Under the pieces are notes generated by a model. That model saw nothing but the letters and a program-made list of their open reading frames with translations. It ran no database searches and was not told the DNA's origin. The position numbers and the translations under genes are program-made. DNA of 64,000 bases, from NCBI RefSeq assembly GCF_018861295.1, contig NZ_JAHLDM010000023.1, positions 22,824-86,823 on the forward strand, written 5' to 3'. Shown in pieces: positions 50,573 to 59,887 of this stretch; position 1 is the stretch's first letter, and every line of letters begins with the position of its first letter. Source of the stretch: Clostridium_AD estertheticum_D. Lineage in GTDB: Bacteria > Bacillota > Clostridia > Clostridiales > Clostridiaceae.

Positions 50573-50617
50573 AGTAACACAATACCAATTGAGTTACATT
50601 GAGATTGAGGCTACTAT
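50573..50617. repeat. dispersed degenerate repeat, copy 2
   Basis: Contains AATTGAGTTACATTGAGATT then GAGGCTACTATA, related to 45216-45241 and 58490-58527. In one frame it reads VTQYQLSYIEIEATIS. Confidence 0.4.
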
Positions 50618-50640
50618 ATCTATCATTCTAAATTATAAAG

Positions 50641-50675
50641 AAAAGACCATCTGGGCTCCAGATGGTCTTTTCTTT
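50641..50675. terminator. bidirectional terminator before lysS
   Basis: A 14-bp perfect stem (50641-50654 with 50658-50671) and 3-base loop, flanked by T-rich sequence on both strands, between the convergent anti-sigma and lysyl-tRNA synthetase genes. Confidence 0.8.
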
Positions 50676-50729
50676 TGGTTCAAAATAACATTTATTATAT
50701 TAAATTCATTTTAAATGTAGATATATAAC

Positions 50730-52250
50730 CTATCTTTTAACAAGTGGAAAAGCAATTACCTCTTTAATAGACGTTGCACCAGTTAAAAACATTATCATTC
50801 GATCTATACCAATACCTAATCCTCCTGCTGGTGGCATACCTGTATCAATTGCAACTGCAAATTCTTCATCCATAGGACTTGCAGTTGCAAGTCCTGCTCT
50901 TAATTTATTTGCTTGTTCATTCAATAATACTCTCTGTCTCAATGAATCATTAAGTTCAGAATACGCATTCCCAAGCTCTATTCCATAAGCATATGGTTCA
51001 AATCTTTCAATTAACTCTGGATTATCCCTATGAATCTTGCATAGTGGAGAAGAATCCATTGGAAAATCAATTACAAATGTTGGCTGAATTAAATCTTGCA
51101 CACAATATTCATCAAAAAGAGCAATAATCAATTCACCTTTAGATGCTTCAATAATATTGAGACCTTCGTCTTGACTTGTTTTTAACAAACCTTTTTCCTT
51201 TATAGAATCAACGATTATCTCTTTGCCTAAAACTTCAACATCAATACCAGTATGATTTCTGACTAAATCGCACATTTTTTCCCTCTTCCAAGGTGCTTTA
51301 AAATCTATTTCAGTACCATCATAAACCACTTTAGATGTCTCATTAACTTTATTAAAAACATATTCAAATAGATTTTCCATCAAATTCATCATGTCATTGT
51401 AATCTACGTAAGCCATATAACACTCAAATAATGTGAATTCAGGATAATGGGTTTTATCAATTCCTTCATTTCTAAATGATCGTGCTATTGTATAAACTCT
51501 TTCTATTCCTCCAACCATTAGCCTCTTTAAATAAAGTTCAGGAGATACATTCATGTATACCTCAGTATTCATTGAATTTACCTTAGTAGTAAATGGTTTT
51601 GCCTCTCCTCCACCATATTTAGTATCAAGAATTGGTGTAGCTACTTCTATAAATTCTTTTTCATTCATAAATTCTCTTAAAGCCGATATAGCCTTTGATC
51701 TATTAATAAATCTTTCTTTAACATCATTATTCATAATCATATCTAAAGAACGGTGTCTTTGCCTTAAATCTATATCCTGGATACCATGGAATTTTTCAGG
51801 TAAAGGCCTAATTGCTTTAGAAAGAATAGTTAAATCAGCCATTCTTAATGTTATTTCCTCTGTTTTAGTTTTAAAAACTGTGCCTTGTACACCAATTAAA
51901 TCTCCAACATCAATTAATTTTATCAGACTATATTTTTCTATTCCTATATTGCTTTTACTTACAAATATCTGAATGTTTCCTGATTGATCTTTAATATTTA
52001 GAAACGTAGCATTTCCCATTCTTCTTAAAAACATTATTCTGCCAGCAACTCTAAATGTATCTTCACCGCTTACAGTATTAAAGTTATCTATTATAAAACT
52101 TGAATGAGTTACGTTATTATAGGAATATGGATATGGGTTTATACCTCTTTCTATCAATAAATTTAATTTCTTAATTTTCTCAACTATCACTTCGTTTGCA
52201 TCTGGCATTATTTCCTTTAAAGCATTAATTTCAGTATAATTTTTATACAT
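50730..52250 (-). CDS. lysS: lysyl-tRNA synthetase, class II (T-box controlled paralogue)
   Basis: The start is ATG 52250, seven bases after AGGTGG, giving 506 residues. An OB-fold anticodon-binding domain (about 60-150; GRIMFLRRMGNATFLNIKDQ) precedes the class II catalytic core: motif 2 ARSFRNEGIDKTHYPEFT and motif 3 GGLGIGIDRMIMFLTG. Several core blocks differ from typical bacterial LysRS (GGEAKPFTTKVNSMN in place of the usual TARPFxTHHNALD), so it looks like a second, divergent synthetase. A T-box leader precedes it. It could be a resistance or specialised paralogue. Confidence 0.9.
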   Translation of the reverse strand: MYKNYTEINALKEIMPDANEVIVEKIKKLNLLIERGINPYPYSYNNVTHSSFIIDNFNTVSGEDTFRVAGRIMFLRRMGNATFLNIKDQSGNIQIFVSKSNIGIEKYSLIKLIDVGDLIGVQGTVFKTKTEEITLRMADLTILSKAIRPLPEKFHGIQDIDLRQRHRSLDMIMNNDVKERFINRSKAISALREFMNEKEFIEVATPILDTKYGGGEAKPFTTKVNSMNTEVYMNVSPELYLKRLMVGGIERVYTIARSFRNEGIDKTHYPEFTLFECYMAYVDYNDMMNLMENLFEYVFNKVNETSKVVYDGTEIDFKAPWKREKMCDLVRNHTGIDVEVLGKEIIVDSIKEKGLLKTSQDEGLNIIEASKGELIIALFDEYCVQDLIQPTFVIDFPMDSSPLCKIHRDNPELIERFEPYAYGIELGNAYSELNDSLRQRVLLNEQANKLRAGLATASPMDEEFAVAIDTGMPPAGGLGIGIDRMIMFLTGATSIKEVIAFPLVKR

Positions 52251-52284
52251 ATCGGATACCACCTTTCATATTTTTACATATAAA

Positions 52285-52600
52285 TCACCAAAATAAAAAA
52301 GCTCTCACCCCCAAGACAATAGTCTTGGGGACGAAAGTTAGCGACTTCGTGGTACCACCCCAGTTTATTAATATATTACCATATTAACCTTTTCAAGTAC
52401 GGTTATTTATATACCTTATACTCTAACCCTATAACGGGAGTACCCGTCAACACCTACCCCTAATCAATTAAGCTCAATGTGAAACTCAGAGGCCTTTTTC
52501 AATAAATTCTTCTTTGCTCCTTCTCACCAATGGGAGTTCTCTTTAAAAAAATTTATTTATTTACTCTTCTCTTCAACGTTTTATTAATTTTAACAACTAT
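52285..52600 (-). promoter_or_regulatory. T-box leader of lysS
   Basis: The minus strand shows the T-box core TGGTACCACGAAGTCGC (52357-52341), a terminator stem GTCTTGGGG/CCCCAAGAC (52322-52330 and 52309-52317) followed by a T-run, and stem I features including GGTGAGAAGGAGC and the CCTCTGAG block. GAAAAAGGCC (52500-52491), at the expected specifier position, offers AAA or AAG, both lysine codons. Uncharged tRNA-Lys should stabilise the antiterminator. Confidence 0.9.
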
Positions 52601-52782
52601 ACAATTAGACGTCAAGTAAAAATATAACTTTCTGAAGAACAAACCCCCTCGTGATGTGAGGTTTAATATATTAAACACCAACCTATTTAATATACTTAAG
52701 TAAATGATTTAGTTCATAATTGTAAGATAAGGCATAACAAAAAAATTATATAATCCTAAAATAGTAGAGTTATTTATAAAAA

Positions 52783-54030
52783 TTAATATAGCCGTATTTC
52801 ATTTGGCCAAGGATTTTCTCTTGCTTCCCTCCACGATTTATCTATATAGCGATTTGTATATTTTTGTTCTAATAAATGATAGAAATAAGTTCCTTTTTTA
52901 GTTAGAATATAGCTATTTTCCACTTTAGTAAGTAATCTTAATGCAATACCAATTCTTAATTCAATTTTAAACATTTTCTCTAGATTTACACCAAATAACT
53001 TTTTGAATTCATCATTATTAAATTTTAAAGTATATGCATTCCAAAACAACCAATAAAGAGCTCGATTTCTCTCGCTAAACTTCATTGTCATGGCTGTAGG
53101 TATTTTGCCATTATTTACACACTTGATATACTCCTCTACTGAAAAAGTATTTAATTTTAAAAATTCCTTTGTTAGTGAAGTCGCACTAGGTCCAAACCCA
53201 ATAAAGGCATCTCTGGTAATAGATGAATAACGCGAGGTGCCTTTTTTAGCAAAAGTCCAAACAGCTGTTCGATCACACCCTATCTCAACACTAGTTTTCT
53301 CCAAACAATTTAGAAGTCGCTTTTTTTCTTCTTTTCCTAAAGGTTTTCTTATATTATTGGCATATGAAAAATCAATAAATGGATATGTAGACACTTGAGT
53401 GGCCCCTAATTCAAAGGCCATTAAAAAATCCTTTCTTAAAATATCTTCCCCTTGATTTGCTATACCAAAAATCAAATCAACATCTATAGTATTAAATCCA
53501 GCTGCTTTTGCCAATCTTACTTTTTCTGCACCATCAATATATTCTCTACCTAGGGTATTAAGACATTCTAATTGAAAAGATTGTATACCGATACTAACCA
53601 TATCAAATCCAATGCTTTTAATTTTGAATAAGCTTTCTTTAGTAATATCGCCGGGGTGTAGTTCTATACCAATAGAACTATTTATATTAAAGTTTTTTTT
53701 TAAAGCAGTGATAATTTCACCAAGCTCATTAAGCATAAGTGCAGGGCTACCTCCTCCAAAATATACACTTGTTATAACTTTCTTACCTTCATATAGTCTT
53801 CCTACCATATTTATTTCATCAATTAATGCAGTTTTATATGGGTTTATCATACTTTCATCATATTTAATTTTATTATAAGGGCAAAAGGGACATAATGTCT
53901 TACAAAATGGTATATGTACATATATTCCTATTTCATTTGAATCAAATTCCATTTTATAATCAACGTTAGATGTAAACATTAAAGGTTTAAATGATCTTGT
54001 AAGAAGCACTCTTAAAATACTTGTTATCAT
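52783..54030 (-). CDS. HemN/HemW-like radical SAM protein
   Basis: The 415-residue radical SAM protein has the cluster motif C43-x3-C47-x2-C50 in HIPFCKTLCPFCPY, the SAM-binding FGGGSPAL, and the HemN-like LHPGDITKESL and SIGIQSFQ blocks. The C-terminal part (NRALYWLFWNAYTLKFNND) is shorter and divergent from true coproporphyrinogen dehydrogenase, and the N-terminal residues of HemN needed for the second SAM are not obvious. HemW-type heme chaperone or an unassigned radical SAM role are possible. AAAGGAG lies upstream. Confidence 0.85.
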   Translation of the reverse strand: MITSILRVLLTRSFKPLMFTSNVDYKMEFDSNEIGIYVHIPFCKTLCPFCPYNKIKYDESMINPYKTALIDEINMVGRLYEGKKVITSVYFGGGSPALMLNELGEIITALKKNFNINSSIGIELHPGDITKESLFKIKSIGFDMVSIGIQSFQLECLNTLGREYIDGAEKVRLAKAAGFNTIDVDLIFGIANQGEDILRKDFLMAFELGATQVSTYPFIDFSYANNIRKPLGKEEKKRLLNCLEKTSVEIGCDRTAVWTFAKKGTSRYSSITRDAFIGFGPSATSLTKEFLKLNTFSVEEYIKCVNNGKIPTAMTMKFSERNRALYWLFWNAYTLKFNNDEFKKLFGVNLEKMFKIELRIGIALRLLTKVENSYILTKKGTYFYHLLEQKYTNRYIDKSWREARENPWPNEIRLY

Positions 54031-54228
54031 GGTTTCATACTCCTTTACACATAATTCAGATAGATTTTACCGTAATTTTAATTGTAAAATATAGTTCTAT
54101 AAATAATAATAGTTTCCTTTTATTTTCTAACTCATGATAAAGCTTTCTTATATTTTAAATTTTTAGCTGTTTTATTTAATTGTTTTATTAATGCACTTGT
54201 TTTAAGCTATATATAGGTTGTTAAGCAT

Positions 54229-54246
54229 TTAGTTAAATTTAACTAA
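54229..54246. promoter_or_regulatory. 18-bp perfect palindrome
   Basis: TTAGTTAAATTTAACTAA lies in the 263-bp gap downstream of the DUF1835 genes and upstream of the radical SAM gene. It could be an operator for the latter or a weak terminator. Confidence 0.4.
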
Positions 54247-54293
54247 GCAATAAATAACAGTTGTGCCTTAACTACTAGAAATATATTGCTTAA

Positions 54294-55322
54294 TCATAAG
54301 TTTTTAACTTGTCCTATAGTTAAGCCTGTTTTATCTGCTATGATTTTTGAATCTAATATATCCTTTAACTTTTTAGCTATACTTATTTTTTCTTCTAACC
54401 TACCTTCTTTTATATATTCATTTATCATATATTCTTCGTAATCTAAAGATTCTTTACTGTTTTCCCAAACACTCATAGCCTTTTGATCGGTATTTAACTG
54501 CTTTAATCCTTCTTTTGTTATCTTTATTTCCATTACCATGATCTCAAATGTACCGTAGCATACTTGTGAGCATGTGTAATCAATTTTTCCACACTTAACT
54601 AATTCTTTCACTCTCCAAAATACATAATCATGAGAAATTGCTACCGCACTGTTTTCGATTATAGACCCCACAATACTAGCTGATTTTCTAAATTCCTTTG
54701 GGGTATATTTTAACACATCTATATCAAAGTAATTTTCGTCTACACTCTTTATTTGTTCATTTTTGAAAACACGCAATATAGAGTTATCCTTTTTTAATAA
54801 TTCCCAAGTATCAAGAAGTTGTTTATATTTATTTGAGTTCAGTTTTTGCTTTAAACTGGTATATTTGTCTATATATTGAGGTACAACATCTCCAGCATCT
54901 CTAGCTAAATACACATTGTCTTTATCTTTTACTATTGTATCTGTTGCATTTATTAAATATATATTTAAATTCCTATCCTTTAAAAGTTCTAAGGCATATA
55001 ACATTCCACAAAACTCTTGACTGGAACCGTACCATAAGTATAAAGTATCCTTGTCATTTATTTTAGAAATTTCATTGTAAAATGTATTATAATTTTCCTT
55101 TAAGTCATCTGCACCATAATTCTCAAAATACTCCTCTTCATCAACTATACTCCCCCAATTAATTCTTTCTTCAATGTTCACTTCACCCTTTATAGGCCCA
55201 TGTGAAAGATCATCAGAAAGAACTATAACCTTTTGCTGGCTATCCAGTTCATTCATCCTAATAGCAACTCTAAATTTTCCTCCTGCACTTTCTGAAAAAC
55301 ATATATTAACTATATTATTCAT
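54294..55322 (-). CDS. DUF1835 domain protein, copy 1
   Basis: The start is ATG 55322, which has AAAGGGG at proper distance. It has 342 residues. The N-terminal DUF1835 domain has INICFSESAGG-type start (VNICFSESAGGKFRVAIRMN), VIVLSDDLSHGPIKG and LYLWYGSSQEFCGMLYALEL; the middle to C-terminal part is a DUF3658-like helical domain. The last 40 residues (GRLEEKISIAKKLKDILDSK; IADKTGLTIGQVKNL) match the tail normally found on Rpn/PD-(D/E)XK transposase-like nucleases. It is a tandem paralogue of the following gene. Function unknown. Confidence 0.87.
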   Translation of the reverse strand: MNNIVNICFSESAGGKFRVAIRMNELDSQQKVIVLSDDLSHGPIKGEVNIEERINWGSIVDEEEYFENYGADDLKENYNTFYNEISKINDKDTLYLWYGSSQEFCGMLYALELLKDRNLNIYLINATDTIVKDKDNVYLARDAGDVVPQYIDKYTSLKQKLNSNKYKQLLDTWELLKKDNSILRVFKNEQIKSVDENYFDIDVLKYTPKEFRKSASIVGSIIENSAVAISHDYVFWRVKELVKCGKIDYTCSQVCYGTFEIMVMEIKITKEGLKQLNTDQKAMSVWENSKESLDYEEYMINEYIKEGRLEEKISIAKKLKDILDSKIIADKTGLTIGQVKNL

Positions 55323-55324
55323 TG

Positions 55325-56398
55325 TCATACCCCTTTCAAGTTTGCACACCGATAATATCTTGAAGCTGATGATTTAACTTGCTCTACACTTAAACCTGTT
55401 TTATCCGCTATAGTCTCTATATCTAATACATCTTTTAAATTTTGGGCTATAGCTATTTTTTCTTCCATTCTACCTTTTTCTCTATATTTATTTTTCATCT
55501 CTTGTTCTTGATCTGATTCTTTTTTATACTCTTCCCATATCTTCATTGCATCTTTGTCAGTACTAAGATATTTCAATCCTTCTTGTGTTATTTTTATTTC
55601 CATTATTATGAATCCAAACTTGCCGTTGCATTCTATTTTTCCTGCTTTAATTAGTTCTTTTATTCTCCAAAATATATACTCATCCGAAATTTTATTTTTG
55701 CTATTACCTACCATATTGCCCACAATTCTAGCTGATTTTCTAAATTCCTTTGGGGTATATTTTAGTATATCTATATCAAAATAATTTTCAGCTACGCTTT
55801 TTACCTTTCCATCCTTAAGAACACGCAATATAGAGTCATCCTTTTTTAAAGATTCCCAGGCATCAAGAAATTGTTTATATTCATTTGAATTCAGCTTTCT
55901 TTTTGCAGCAGCATATTTTTCTATGTTTTCTGGTATGATTTCTCCCAGATTATTAGCTTGGAATACAGTCTCTTTATGTTTAATAACTTTATGTTTAATA
56001 ACTGTATCTTTTATATCTATTATATATGTATTTAGCTTCCGACCTTTTAAAAATTCTAAGGTATATAGCATTCCACAGAACTCTTGGCTAGATCCATACC
56101 AGATGTATAAAGTATCACTACTATCTATCTTAGAAATTTCATCATGAAACGCATTATAATTTTCTTTTAACTCCTCGGTATCAGAATCAGTAAATAAATT
56201 TAATGGATCTGCTCTCTCAATAATATTATACCAATTAATTCTTTCCTCAATATTTACTCCGCCCTTTATAGCTCCCTGTGAAAGGTCATCAAAAAAAACT
56301 ATAACTTTTTCATTATCATGAAGTTCCTTGGTACTAATAGCATGTTTTAAAGTTGCTCCTGCACTTTGTGAAAAACATATGTTGATTATCTTATTCAT
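55325..56398 (-). CDS. DUF1835 domain protein, copy 2
   Basis: The 357-residue paralogue of the preceding entry has INICFSQSAGATLKHAISTK, VIVFFDDLSQGAIKG and LYIWYGSSQEFCGML. The C-terminal tail GRMEEKIAIAQNLKDVLDIE is again Rpn-like. It is upstream in the operon and its stop overlaps the start region of copy 1. It contains a small internal repeat (DTVIKHKVIKHKETV). The two genes are more alike in the tail and DUF1835 core than in the middle. Confidence 0.87.
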   Translation of the reverse strand: MNKIINICFSQSAGATLKHAISTKELHDNEKVIVFFDDLSQGAIKGGVNIEERINWYNIIERADPLNLFTDSDTEELKENYNAFHDEISKIDSSDTLYIWYGSSQEFCGMLYTLEFLKGRKLNTYIIDIKDTVIKHKVIKHKETVFQANNLGEIIPENIEKYAAAKRKLNSNEYKQFLDAWESLKKDDSILRVLKDGKVKSVAENYFDIDILKYTPKEFRKSARIVGNMVGNSKNKISDEYIFWRIKELIKAGKIECNGKFGFIIMEIKITQEGLKYLSTDKDAMKIWEEYKKESDQEQEMKNKYREKGRMEEKIAIAQNLKDVLDIETIADKTGLSVEQVKSSASRYYRCANLKGV

Positions 56399-56561
56399 AG
56401 TTATCCTCCTGTTAAAAAATTACTTATAAAGTGACTATTTCTAAGGATTATATTTACACTCTTGTTGATGAACAATATACGAACATTCTGAAGCTTGTTT
56501 ATTTTAATCCATCTATAAGCTAAGGGAAAAAATCCAATAGCATCACCACCCTTAATGCCTC

Positions 56562-57148
56562 ATTTTTTACAAGTTCGTCATAAATTATATATTTAACTAT
56601 AACATAATTACTATAAATAGAGTATATTTACAATTTTTTTAAAATGAGTAAAGCATCAAAATAAATGGATTTTAAATTTAGGCAATGTTTAAAAATGTTG
56701 TTGAAATTTAAGAATACATTACTTATACCATCATATATATTAAATAATGCTTTAGGATGGAGATGTTCTTTATGAAATTCAAATCAATAACAATGATAAT
56801 AGAAATACTTTTATTTGCTGTTGGTGTGGCTGGATGTATAATGATGTTTATGCAAATGAAATTACCAACAGCCATGTTATCAATAATTACAATGCTTTTG
56901 ATTATTAGTAGCACCTTCGAATTTATAAAAACTCAAAAACTGCGAAAATTAGTATACCCTCTAATTATAACTTATTTTTTTATAGGAATGCCTATTATAG
57001 AAAAGCTTACAAATAATGAAGTTTTCTTTGCGGGCTTTGCTGTGTTGGGGTGTGTTATTACTATTATATTTGTTTATAAGGACTTAATAATAACTAACAA
57101 GGAAAAAGAATTATCACATTAAGAAAGATAATTAAGATTTTTTTGATA
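56562..57148. repeat. about 590-bp direct repeat, copy 1
   Basis: Bases 56562-57148 are nearly the same as 60893-61485, including 200 bases of upstream sequence, a membrane-protein gene and 25 bases after it. The two copies are 4.3 kb apart in the same orientation. Confidence 0.9.
56772..57122 (+). CDS. four-helix membrane protein, duplicate copy 1
   Basis: The start is ATG 56772 with GGATGGAG upstream; an earlier ATG at 56757 lies within it. The 116-residue protein has four helices (FKSITMIIEILLFAVGVAGC first). It is almost identical to 61109-61459. No family was recognised. The same upstream AT-rich block precedes both. Confidence 0.75.
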   Translation: MKFKSITMIIEILLFAVGVAGCIMMFMQMKLPTAMLSIITMLLIISSTFEFIKTQKLRKLVYPLIITYFFIGMPIIEKLTNNEVFFAGFAVLGCVITIIFVYKDLIITNKEKELSH

Positions 57149-57212
57149 CGTTAAAAAATAGAGAAATAGATTTAGTTGAATTTGCAAAGCTATTGACTAT
57201 AAGCGGAGCAGC

Positions 57213-57266
57213 ATTAAATAGCCACATGTCGGAAGTAAGTAATATCCGATTTGTGGCTATTTAATA
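57213..57266. terminator. long imperfect hairpin
   Basis: TTAAATAGCCACA pairs with TGTGGCTATTTAA with extra pairing TCGGA/TCCGA further in. A T-rich stretch follows. The left arm overlaps a coding-like reading (EFAKLLTISGAALNSHM) that may be the end of a lost winged-helix regulator. Confidence 0.55.
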
Positions 57267-57330
57267 TTTTATACCTCTAGTGAAATATATTCTATATAGC
57301 ATCATTAGGGGACACATCATTGTTACATTC

Positions 57331-57460
57331 TTAGTTTAAGAAATTTTTCATAACAACTGTCAATAAAAAAGCAAAAATAGCGACAATCACTGACATTAAT
57401 GCAATGTTTCTTATTATATAATCAATTTTTTCTACAGGTTTAAGATTCAAATACGACACG
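57331..57460 (-). pseudogene. chimeric remnant: DJ-1 tail joined to a membrane helix
   Basis: The minus strand reads YLNLKPVEKID, the C-terminal end of the DJ-1 relative at 61637-62012, and then continues YIIRNIALMSVIVAIFAFLL to a stop. A 33-base block (57422-57454) is identical to 61680-61712. It is a recombination product, not a functional gene. Confidence 0.5.
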
Positions 57461-57485
57461 CTTACAGTATCCAAATTGTGGAAAA

Positions 57486-57590
57486 TTAAAACCTTTCCGC
57501 TAATTCTTGTACTGTAATCATGGACCTATTAGCAAGGACACTTATAATTCCTAATAATCTATCAATCTTGACGATAATACACTTCTCCAT
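57486..57590 (-). pseudogene. N-terminal fragment of an HTH/WYL-type regulator
   Basis: Thirty-four residues read CIIVKIDRLLGIISVLANRS and MITVQELAERF before a stop, the start of a helix-turn-helix of the YafY/HTH_11 class. The rest of the gene is absent. Confidence 0.5.
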
Positions 57591-57655
57591 TTCAGTCTTT
57601 GTGTTAGTTGCCGTACCCCTATAACAAAAGAAAATCATAGATATCTTTTATAATA

Positions 57656-57696
57656 ATGACAAGTTATATTATATATTTGACAATATAACTTGTCAT
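57656..57696. promoter_or_regulatory. 15-bp perfect inverted repeat upstream of XRE gene
   Basis: Arms 57656-57670 and 57682-57696 (ATGACAAGTTATATT and its complement) with an 11-base loop that contains TTGAC. It lies about 100 bases upstream of the XRE start and may be its operator. Confidence 0.55.
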
Positions 57697-57792
57697 AAGG
57701 GCTAAATAGTGATATATTATATTTTAGCATTGTTGTTTCTCTTGAACCTTTAATGATCATTGTTTTTACAACAATTAAGGAAGTGTGACTTT

Positions 57793-58002
57793 ATGAAGGA
57801 AGAATTAATATTAAAAAACAAACTTAAAATAGCTAGAGCAGAGAATAATCTATCCCAAGGAGATTTAGCTGAAATGGTTGGCGTTTCCAGACAAACAATT
57901 AGTTCAATAGAAACAGGACAATTTAATCCGACTGCAAAATTAGCATTAATATTTTGCATTGCATTAGATAAAAAATTTGAAGATTTATTTTACTTTGAGT
58001 AG
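57793..58002 (+). CDS. XRE family HTH regulator
   Basis: The start is ATG 57793 after AAGGAAG, not TTG 57760. The 69-residue protein shows LKIARAENNLSQGDLAEMVG and VSRQTISSIETGQFNPTAKL, a complete Cro/CI fold with the usual KFEDLFYFE ending. It is 35 bp upstream of a small membrane protein. Confidence 0.92.
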   Translation: MKEELILKNKLKIARAENNLSQGDLAEMVGVSRQTISSIETGQFNPTAKLALIFCIALDKKFEDLFYFE

Positions 58003-58037
58003 ACTAATGAACAATAGTAAAGGAAGGTAATTTAATC

Positions 58038-58358
58038 ATGAATAAAGAAGAAATTTTAGAAAAAAGCAAACGTGAAAATTTATGGGAAGACGAAAGAACT
58101 AAGCAAGTTAAAAATAAAGCAGAAAACTATGCAGAATCAATAGGAACCTTCATATTACTATTTGTTACACTATGGAAAATGTATCATAAAATGCCACACA
58201 ATGATTTGATGGCAATTATTGGTATTGAAATTGCAATTGCTTCTCTTTATAAGTATAAAAATAAAACAGAAAAGAAGCTATATTTAGTTACAGGCGTTAT
58301 GATGTTGTTTGCCTCTATTATATTTTTATTAGATTTCTTTATTAATGGAGTCGGATAG
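58038..58358 (+). CDS. small membrane protein (DUF6442-like) paired with XRE
   Basis: The 106-residue protein has a hydrophilic start (EEILEKSKRENLWEDERTKQ) and three helices (AESIGTFILLFVTLW, LMAIIGIEIAIASLY, YLVTGVMMLFASIIFLLDFF). The KSRxENxxxDER pattern is typical of membrane proteins coded with short XRE regulators. Function unknown. Confidence 0.8.
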   Translation: MNKEEILEKSKRENLWEDERTKQVKNKAENYAESIGTFILLFVTLWKMYHKMPHNDLMAIIGIEIAIASLYKYKNKTEKKLYLVTGVMMLFASIIFLLDFFINGVG

Positions 58359-58489
58359 TCCATGGATAAAATTCAAAGGCAACTTATGATTGATAGTAGC
58401 ACAGTGCCAATTGAGATAAAATATATTCAATCATACCGTATTTACTATAACTAAAACATATTTATAATTCTCTTTAAATTCCTAATAGC

Positions 58490-58527
58490 CTCAATCTGAA
58501 AGTAATTCAATTTCATTTGTGTTACAT
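58490..58527. repeat. dispersed degenerate repeat, copy 3 (inverted)
   Basis: On the minus strand it reads VTQMKLNYFQIEAIRNLKRI in one frame. Related to 45216-45241 and 50573-50617. Confidence 0.4.
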
Positions 58528-58594
58528 TCACTATTTTTTAATGTTGTAGTAAATCTCATAAATATTTACTATTTCAACAATTATAACAAAATGT

Positions 58595-58993
58595 TTATAA
58601 ACATTTTGTTATAATAGCTCCAACCCCAATTAATATATATAATACCATCATATATACAATCAACATACCAGTTTCAATAGAATGAACACCCATTGAATAT
58701 AAAACAAGTAAAATAGCCCCGCTACCAAAAAGAACACCGTAAAGTACAATCATAAGATAACGTCTCAAAAGTAGCAGAGTTCGTTCATCAACATCTGGAA
58801 CATTACCATTTCTTTTTTTATTCCACTTATATAAAATCAAAGTTACGACACTTCCTAATGCTAACCCCCCTATAATAGGCATAACATATTCAATAGGGTC
58901 ATTACCCCCAATATATATACCCCAAAAACCACCTATCATCATACAGAACATGATAAACACCCAACCAAATATTTGTAACTTTTTCTTTTTCAT
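58595..58993 (-). CDS. four-helix membrane protein
   Basis: The 132-residue protein has helices at about 8-27, 36-55, 81-103 and 108-128 and a conserved-looking PDVDERTLLLLRRYL loop as in DUF2178-type proteins. The ribosome binding site is AGGGG-like. It belongs to the run of small membrane proteins in this section. Function unknown. Confidence 0.75.
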   Translation of the reverse strand: MKKKKLQIFGWVFIMFCMMIGGFWGIYIGGNDPIEYVMPIIGGLALGSVVTLILYKWNKKRNGNVPDVDERTLLLLRRYLMIVLYGVLFGSGAILLVLYSMGVHSIETGMLIVYMMVLYILIGVGAIITKCL

Positions 58994-59124
58994 AATTATT
59001 CCCCTTTTTTTCTAGATAAAACAATACATTCAAATATACAATAAGAAAAAGGCTTTAGTTAAATCTACTATAAGCCCTTATATAGCAAAGATTTATGCTG
59101 TTTTTACGAATGTAATCTTTTATA

Positions 59125-59790
59125 TTAAATCGTACATTTAGTTTTTATATTCAAATAACTTTTTTCATCTTTATTGAAAGTGTAATAATAAGATAGTGTA
59201 AACATCATAAGTTGTAAGGAGTAAATAACTAATCGCTCTGTTAATCCTAAAATATTAAGTTTCATACCCATTCCTATGGGATTAGTTGCTCCTGTTAGTG
59301 TTATAACAATGGACATTATTAAAACAAACCTTCCGAGTTTTTTCATTTTTTCTTGCTTTAAGTATCCAACTGCAAGTATAAAACCAGATGCAATTGTAGT
59401 GAACACCACCACAATTGTTACTGCGATGTGCATCCTATTTTGAAAATTCATAACCATTTTATCACCAGTCAATGGAAAAAGGCGATATCCAACCATGGAA
59501 ACAATCTGCATAATCATCATCACAACATATCCTACTCGTGTTACCAAGTGATATTTTCTAAAAGATTTAATGATAAGTCCTGCCACAAATAAAGTTGTGC
59601 AAATACCATATACGCTTGTAAAAAAAATAAGGATAACAGCATTTGGAGCACCAACTGCCGTTAGAGAACTAATATCTGTTGTAATCGGATTATATTCTTT
59701 CCATAGTAAGTTCCCAATAATAGTATGCAGCATATATCCAACTACACCAACCATCCCCAGTGGCATAGATATTTTTTCGATTTTTTTCAT
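59125..59790 (-). CDS. DUF998 family membrane protein
   Basis: The 221-residue protein has six helices and the DUF998 features LLWKEYNPITTDISSLTAVG near residue 28, YRLFPLTGD near 107 and RMHIAVTIVVVFTTIASGFI. Function unknown. A good GGAGGG-type site lies upstream. Monocistronic. Confidence 0.88.
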   Translation of the reverse strand: MKKIEKISMPLGMVGVVGYMLHTIIGNLLWKEYNPITTDISSLTAVGAPNAVILIFFTSVYGICTTLFVAGLIIKSFRKYHLVTRVGYVVMMIMQIVSMVGYRLFPLTGDKMVMNFQNRMHIAVTIVVVFTTIASGFILAVGYLKQEKMKKLGRFVLIMSIVITLTGATNPIGMGMKLNILGLTERLVIYSLQLMMFTLSYYYTFNKDEKSYLNIKTKCTI

Positions 59791-59887
59791 TGGTTATACC
59801 CTCCCGATATTAGCTTATTATTACATAACAAGGTTTTTAACTAAAAAAACAGTATTACCGTAATGGATGCTAAAATACTGTCATAAC

